Positions 6,894 through 9,874 of a stretch of 9,874 nt of DNA are shown here, piece after piece. The notes under the pieces were generated by a model, which saw only the letters and a program-made list of their open reading frames with translations, ran no database searches and was not told the DNA's origin. Origin of the DNA: Anaeromyxobacteraceae bacterium (lineage in GTDB: Bacteria > Myxococcota > Myxococcia > Myxococcales > Anaeromyxobacteraceae); assembly GCA_027349605.1 (NCBI GenBank), contig DAIEMM010000222.1, forward strand, positions 1-9,874, in the 5' to 3' direction. A program made the translations under genes and the position numbers. Numbering within the stretch: the first letter of the stretch is position 1; each line of letters begins with the position of its first letter.

Positions 6894-7601
6894 CTACTTC
6901 GCGCCTCCGAGGACGGGGAGAGCCACGCGGAAGACGGCCACGTAGGCGAGCCAGAGGACGGTCATGGTGATGAGCGCGCGCCGGCCCGAAACGCGCGCCA
7001 CGCTGGCCATGCCCACGGAGACCAGCCAGACCGACCAGAGGGAGAACAGGTCGACGGCTCCCAGGAACGAGGCCAGAGGCCCCGCCGTGCCTGCCGGCAA
7101 GAGCGTGCCCAGGTTGGCGGGGAAGATCGACGCGAGCTGCTCCACCGGGATGGTCCCGCGCACGATCAGGGCGGGGATGCTCAGGACCGACTCGATGGCT
7201 CCCGGGAGGAGCGCCCAGCACATCACCGTGAAGGTCTGGGCGAACCCGGGCTTCGTGCCCACCACCTTGAAGGCCAGCCAGACGCCGAACGCCGCGAGGA
7301 GCGCCGAGAGCCCCGTTCCGAAGGCAGCCCCGGTGTAGGCGGCGAGCGCGGCCACCTTGCGGGCCTGCTCGAGCTTCCCCTCCCGGTCGTGGGGCGTCAT
7401 CTGGGCGGCGCCCTCGGAGCGGTCGATGGCGTCGGCGGCGGCCCGCTCGAAGTCGATGCGCGGCACCGCCACGATGGAAAAGAGCAGCGCGGCCGCCGTG
7501 GCGAGAAGGAGGGGCACCCAGTAGAGGCGCTGCTCCGCCGCACGGGGGAGCTGGGTGGTGGGGTGGAAGAACGGAGATTGCGCGAGACGGTCGGCGGACA
7601 T
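6894..7601 (-). CDS. Yip1-family multi-pass membrane protein, YknW-like by position
   Basis: A 235-residue integral membrane protein with the layout of the bacterial Yip1 family. A short N-terminal cytoplasmic stretch (SPFFHPTTQLPRAAE) precedes TM1 (about 28-46), and a hydrophilic charged loop (about 48-82) follows. TM2 (about 88-113), TM3 (about 119-146, containing FAQTFTVMCWALLPGAIES), TM4 (about 175-200) and TM5 (about 208-230) complete it. The loop after TM2 ending in 'GTKPGFAQTFTVMCWALLP' matches the family's conserved 'F-x-x-x-l-x-v-x-x-y-a-x-l-P' core, with Pro in the third helix. The ATG at 7601 has GGGAG 4 bases upstream. It is the first gene of the exporter operon and stops 2 bases before the channel gene. 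In Bacillus subtilis the Yip1 protein YknW is encoded with the MacA/MacB-like YknXYZ, so a role in assembling this exporter is a fair inference. No enzyme motif is visible. Confidence 0.85.
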   Translation of the reverse strand: MSADRLAQSPFFHPTTQLPRAAEQRLYWVPLLLATAAALLFSIVAVPRIDFERAAADAIDRSEGAAQMTPHDREGKLEQARKVAALAAYTGAAFGTGLSALLAAFGVWLAFKVVGTKPGFAQTFTVMCWALLPGAIESVLSIPALIVRGTIPVEQLASIFPANLGTLLPAGTAGPLASFLGAVDLFSLWSVWLVSVGMASVARVSGRRALITMTVLWLAYVAVFRVALPVLGGAK

Positions 7602-7622
7602 TGGGCTCCCGTTGCGGACCGA

Positions 7623-7641
7623 CGCCCCAACGGAGGGGGCG
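7623..7641 (-). other. Small hairpin in the leader of the exporter operon
   Basis: CGCCCC at 7623-7628 pairs with GGGGCG at 7636-7641 around a 7-base loop. It lies about 22 bases before the Yip1 start codon on the transcribed side. It could affect ribosome access or simply reflect high GC. No riboswitch-like fold is recognisable, and no convincing -35/-10 pair is visible in the 162-base gap; the best -10-like string on the minus strand is AATAAG near 7646-7651, which lacks a good -35. Confidence 0.25.
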
Positions 7642-7726
7642 CGACCTTATTTCACCGGGCAGGTTGGTGTGGGGGGAGAATCGTGGGCCTCGTCTACAGC
7701 AAACCCACCCTTCGCGCCATGAATTC

Positions 7727-7751
7727 CGGGTGGTTACCCCCTGGCCACCCG
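7727..7751 (-). terminator. Possible weak terminator hairpin after the exopolyphosphatase gene
   Basis: CGGGTGG at 7727-7733 pairs with CCACCCG at 7745-7751 around an 11-base loop, starting 12 bases past the exopolyphosphatase stop on the minus strand. No T-run follows it, so it is not a canonical intrinsic terminator. It may be a Rho-assisted or RNA-stabilising hairpin separating this gene from the exporter operon. The rest of the gap from 7602 to 7763 holds no gene I can support. Confidence 0.3.
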
Positions 7752-7763
7752 CCGGACCGCCAG

Positions 7764-9266
7764 CTACAGCCGGCGTCCGAAAACCTTCCGGAAGAGCGCC
7801 CCCTCGCGCTCGGCGTCCCAGACCTCCAGGTCGATCGGGCCGCGGGAGCGCAGGACGAGCTCCACCGCACCCCCCGTGACCCGGGCCCGGACGCTCCGGA
7901 CCAGCTGGTGGTGGCTGCGGTCGCACGAATCGGCGAGGCGGAGGAGGGTGGCGAGCTTCCGGACCATCCGGAAGTCGGAGGGCGGGAGGAGCGACAGGTC
8001 GGGGCGCTCCCGGTCCGGGGGGCTCCGCCGGTGGTAGCGGGCCACCAGCGCCACGAGCTGCCGTTCCCGGTCGGAGAATCCGGGGATGTCTCCGTTCGCG
8101 ATCAGGTAGTGCGTGTGCTTGTGGTGCTTTCCGTAGGAGACGGCGCTTCCCACGTCGTGGAGGAGCGCGGCCGCCTCCAGGATGGGACGTGCCGCCGCCG
8201 GCAACCCGTGCAGCCCGGCCAGGTCGTCGAAGAGGGCGAGCGCCACCCGGGCCACCTGGTCGGCGTGCACCTCGTCGAAGGCGAAGCGCCGCCCCAGCGC
8301 CCGGGACGCCTCGCCGGTGCTGGCGTCGGGGGCGTCGCGCCCCTCCCGCTCCAGCATGTCCACGAGCAGCCCCTGCCGCAGCCCGGTCTCCACGGCGGTG
8401 ATGCTCTCCAGCCCGAGCCGGTCCATGACCGCCTCGAGCACGACCGCCCCGGCGACGACGATCTCGCCCCGCCGGGCGTCGAAGATCCGCCGGCGCTCGT
8501 CGAGCCCCATCGCGGCGAGCATCTCGACGGCGCGCCGGATGCGCTTGCGGGTGGCCACCCGGCGCCCGCCCTCCGCTGCGAAGGAGACGATGGTGCCGAT
8601 GGTCCCCGAGCTGCCCAGCGCGCGGCGGGGATGGGTGAAGCGCGGCAGGGAGCGCTGGAAGGCCTCGGCGGCGAAGGTGCGCATCAGCTCGAGCCGCTTC
8701 GGCGGCACCTTGCCCATCGAGTCGAAGGTCTCGGTGAGCCGCACCGAGCCGATGGCCACGGTGAAGAGGCTCGTCGGGTGGTCGCCGACCGCGACCGCGA
8801 TCTCGGTGGACCCGCCGCCGATGTCGACCACCAGGTTGTGGGCCCGGGGAGGCTGTCCGCGCAGGACGCCGAGCGCGATGAGGCGCGCCTCCTCCTTGCC
8901 CGAGATGACCTCGAGCTCGAGGCCGGTGGCGGCGTGAACCCGGGCCACGACGTCCGGTCCGTTCTTCGCCTCACGCACCGCGCTCGTCGCCACCGCGCGG
9001 ACGCGCGCCCGGTGGCGACGCGCCAGCGCCGCGTACCGGCGCAGCGTGGACAGGAGCCGCTGCTCCACCTCGCGCGGGATCCGGCCGGTCTTGAAGACGC
9101 CCTCGCCGGGGCGGACCGGATCGCGCTCGGTGTGGACGAGCTCGAAGGAGCCGTCGGGGAGGGGGCGGGCGAGCTCCAGCCGGACGGCGTTCGTGCCGAC
9201 GTCGATGGCGCCGAGGATCCGGAGGTGGAGGCCGCGGGCCGGCGAGGCGCTTCGCGAGGTGGGCAC
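7764..9266 (-). CDS. ppx: Exopolyphosphatase / pppGpp phosphohydrolase (Ppx/GppA family, with HD domain)
   Basis: A 500-residue cytoplasmic Ppx/GppA enzyme that releases phosphate from polyphosphate ends and/or converts pppGpp to ppGpp. The actin-like fold shows GAIDVGTNAVRLEL (19-32), the catalytic-glutamate segment ISGKEEARLIALGV (121-134), the phosphate loop VVDIGGGSTEIAV (146-158), LGSSGTIGTI (217-226) and EIVVAGAVVLEAVM (268-281). A C-terminal HD-type domain follows, with His334 and the pair His370-Asp371 in AALLHDVGSAVSYGKHH, then RLADSCDRS. Total length matches the long E. coli Ppx form (about 510). Polyphosphate and pppGpp specificity cannot be told apart by eye. The start is taken as GTG at 9266. 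It has no Shine-Dalgarno sequence, and the first 16 residues are not conserved in the family, so a later start just before GAIDVG is possible. The gene is divergent from the START-like gene and runs in the same direction as the exporter operon, 162 bases away. Confidence 0.93.
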   Translation of the reverse strand: MPTSRSASPARGLHLRILGAIDVGTNAVRLELARPLPDGSFELVHTERDPVRPGEGVFKTGRIPREVEQRLLSTLRRYAALARRHRARVRAVATSAVREAKNGPDVVARVHAATGLELEVISGKEEARLIALGVLRGQPPRAHNLVVDIGGGSTEIAVAVGDHPTSLFTVAIGSVRLTETFDSMGKVPPKRLELMRTFAAEAFQRSLPRFTHPRRALGSSGTIGTIVSFAAEGGRRVATRKRIRRAVEMLAAMGLDERRRIFDARRGEIVVAGAVVLEAVMDRLGLESITAVETGLRQGLLVDMLEREGRDAPDASTGEASRALGRRFAFDEVHADQVARVALALFDDLAGLHGLPAAARPILEAAALLHDVGSAVSYGKHHKHTHYLIANGDIPGFSDRERQLVALVARYHRRSPPDRERPDLSLLPPSDFRMVRKLATLLRLADSCDRSHHQLVRSVRARVTGGAVELVLRSRGPIDLEVWDAEREGALFRKVFGRRL

Positions 9267-9300
9267 GGTGCCAAGTTAGCGCGCCACCGGGGATTCGACT

Positions 9301-9308
9301 AGGAGGAG
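9301..9308 (+). promoter_or_regulatory. Strong ribosome binding site of the START-like gene
   Basis: AGGAGGAG lies 3 bases before the ATG at 9312 (AGGAGG with a 5-base spacer). It fixes the start of the truncated + strand gene and is the strongest Shine-Dalgarno sequence in the window. The whole gap between the two divergent start codons (9267-9311) is only 45 bases, so promoters for the two genes must overlap each other or reach into the opposite coding region. Confidence 0.85.
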
Positions 9309-9311
9309 TCC

Positions 9312-9874
9312 ATGCGCCTCGTGCTCGCCGTCGCAGCCTGGGCGCTCGTCTCCACCTTCCCGCAGGGGAAGCTGTACCGCATGGAGCGCGCGGATTCCGA
9401 CCTGGTCGCCCTGCGGGCCGAAGGCCGCCTCCAGGCCCCCGCCTTGGCGGTTCGCGACGTGCTGCTCCACGCCTTCGAGAGCGACAGGATCTCCCCGTAC
9501 CTGGCCAGCCGCAAGGTGCTCCACGCCGAGGGCTGCAGCGAGGGCGGGAAGGACCTGCCCGGCTGCCGCAAGGTCTGGGTCTACGAGCGGTACGAGCCGC
9601 CGCTCATGAGCCCGAGGGACTACACCTTCCGCATGGAGGTCGGCGTCGACGACGTCGACGACGGAGGCGATTTCCAGCTCCGGTGGGAACTCGACGACCG
9701 CCACGGCGCGCCCCCCGAGGGGGCGATCCACATGGTCCGCAACACCGGGGCCTGGGAGATCTCGCCCGGGCCCGACGGGACGTGCCGCTTCACCTACCGC
9801 ATCGACATCGACCCGGGGGGCAGCGTGGCCGGCTGGATCGTCAACATGGCGAACAAGTCGCAGGTGCCGTCGGT
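9312..9874 (+). CDS. START-like (SRPBCC-fold) lipid-binding protein, 3' end outside window
   Basis: An open frame of 187 complete codons runs off the right edge. The N-terminus (MRLVLAVAAWALVS) is hydrophobic and may be a short signal peptide, though the charge and cleavage site are weak. The body has START/polyketide-cyclase wording: alternating strands such as RKVWVYERYEPPLMSPRDYT, then NTGAWEISP, CRFTYRIDIDPGGSVAGWI and VNMANKSQVPSV. The last two parts are the conserved 'T-Y-x-x-x-x-D-P-G-G-x-x-P/A-x-W-x-x-N' core of START domains, whose cavity binds lipids or other hydrophobic ligands. Cys75 and Cys85 flank a Gly-rich loop and could pair if the protein is exported. The ATG at 9312 has an excellent ribosome site. 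Ligand unknown; the function cannot be narrowed from the sequence. Confidence 0.82.
   Translation, partial: MRLVLAVAAWALVSTFPQGKLYRMERADSDLVALRAEGRLQAPALAVRDVLLHAFESDRISPYLASRKVLHAEGCSEGGKDLPGCRKVWVYERYEPPLMSPRDYTFRMEVGVDDVDDGGDFQLRWELDDRHGAPPEGAIHMVRNTGAWEISPGPDGTCRFTYRIDIDPGGSVAGWIVNMANKSQVPS

Noticed and set aside
7602..7763. Possible tRNA or small RNA in the gap between ppx and the Yip1 gene
   Set aside because: No cloverleaf, T-loop consensus or CCA end was found on either strand; only two short hairpins are present.
7389..9302. 637-codon + strand open frame opposite the Yip1 and ppx genes
   Set aside because: It is antisense to two well-supported genes and spans their intergenic gap. 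The product is His/Gly/Arg-rich low-complexity sequence with no fold signature.
9645..9662. Direct repeat of GTCGACGAC twice
   Set aside because: Two copies of a 9-base Val-Asp-Asp coding string in a GC-rich gene are easily explained by codon bias and a turn of acidic residues.
9276..9731. 151-codon minus-strand open frame opposite the START-like gene
   Set aside because: The + strand frame has a strong ribosome site and START-type motifs; the minus frame has neither.

Overview
The window is uniformly GC-rich (about 70% by eye), densely coded and ordinary in codon use throughout. It looks like a chromosomal segment of a high-GC Gram-negative bacterium. The TolC-type outer-membrane channel shows a double membrane. 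The GC content, the long-form exopolyphosphatase and the exporter layout suggest Myxococcota (an Anaeromyxobacter-like genome), but that assignment is inference. I see no rRNA, tRNA, CRISPR array, insertion sequence or phage gene.

Layout from left to right: the 3' end of a + strand SAM-dependent methyltransferase (to 209) converges on a long minus-strand gene cluster. Read in its own direction (right to left), the cluster is: a Yip1-family membrane protein (7601-6894), a TolC-like outer-membrane channel (6891-5527), a MacA/HlyD-type periplasmic adaptor (5507-4176), a MacB/LolD-type ABC ATPase (4179-3430), two different MacB/FtsX-type permeases (3433-2186 and 2189-960), and signal peptidase I, lepB (938-249). 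Three successive junctions are 4-base stop/start overlaps (GTGA, GTGA, ATGA). The other gaps are 2, 19 and 21 bases, so the seven genes are probably one transcription unit. Upstream of it, after a 162-base gap with two weak hairpins, lies a minus-strand exopolyphosphatase/GppA-family gene (9266-7764). This is divergent, across only 45 bases, from a + strand START-like protein gene (9312 onward) that is cut by the window end.

Together the adaptor, ATPase, two permeases and channel make a full tripartite export machine. ATP hydrolysis at the inner membrane would drive the two FtsX-type permeases as a mechanotransmitter, and the adaptor would pass substrate from the periplasm into the TolC-like duct. 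The adaptor carries an intact RxxxLxxxxxxS tip motif for channel docking. The Yip1 protein at the head recalls the Bacillus subtilis yknWXYZ operon, where the Yip1-family protein YknW works with a MacA/MacB-like exporter in protection from a secreted peptide toxin. Signal peptidase at the tail adds a second secretion function. The best candidate for something unusual here is this yip1-tolC-macA-ATPase-permease-permease-lepB unit. The rest is ordinary.
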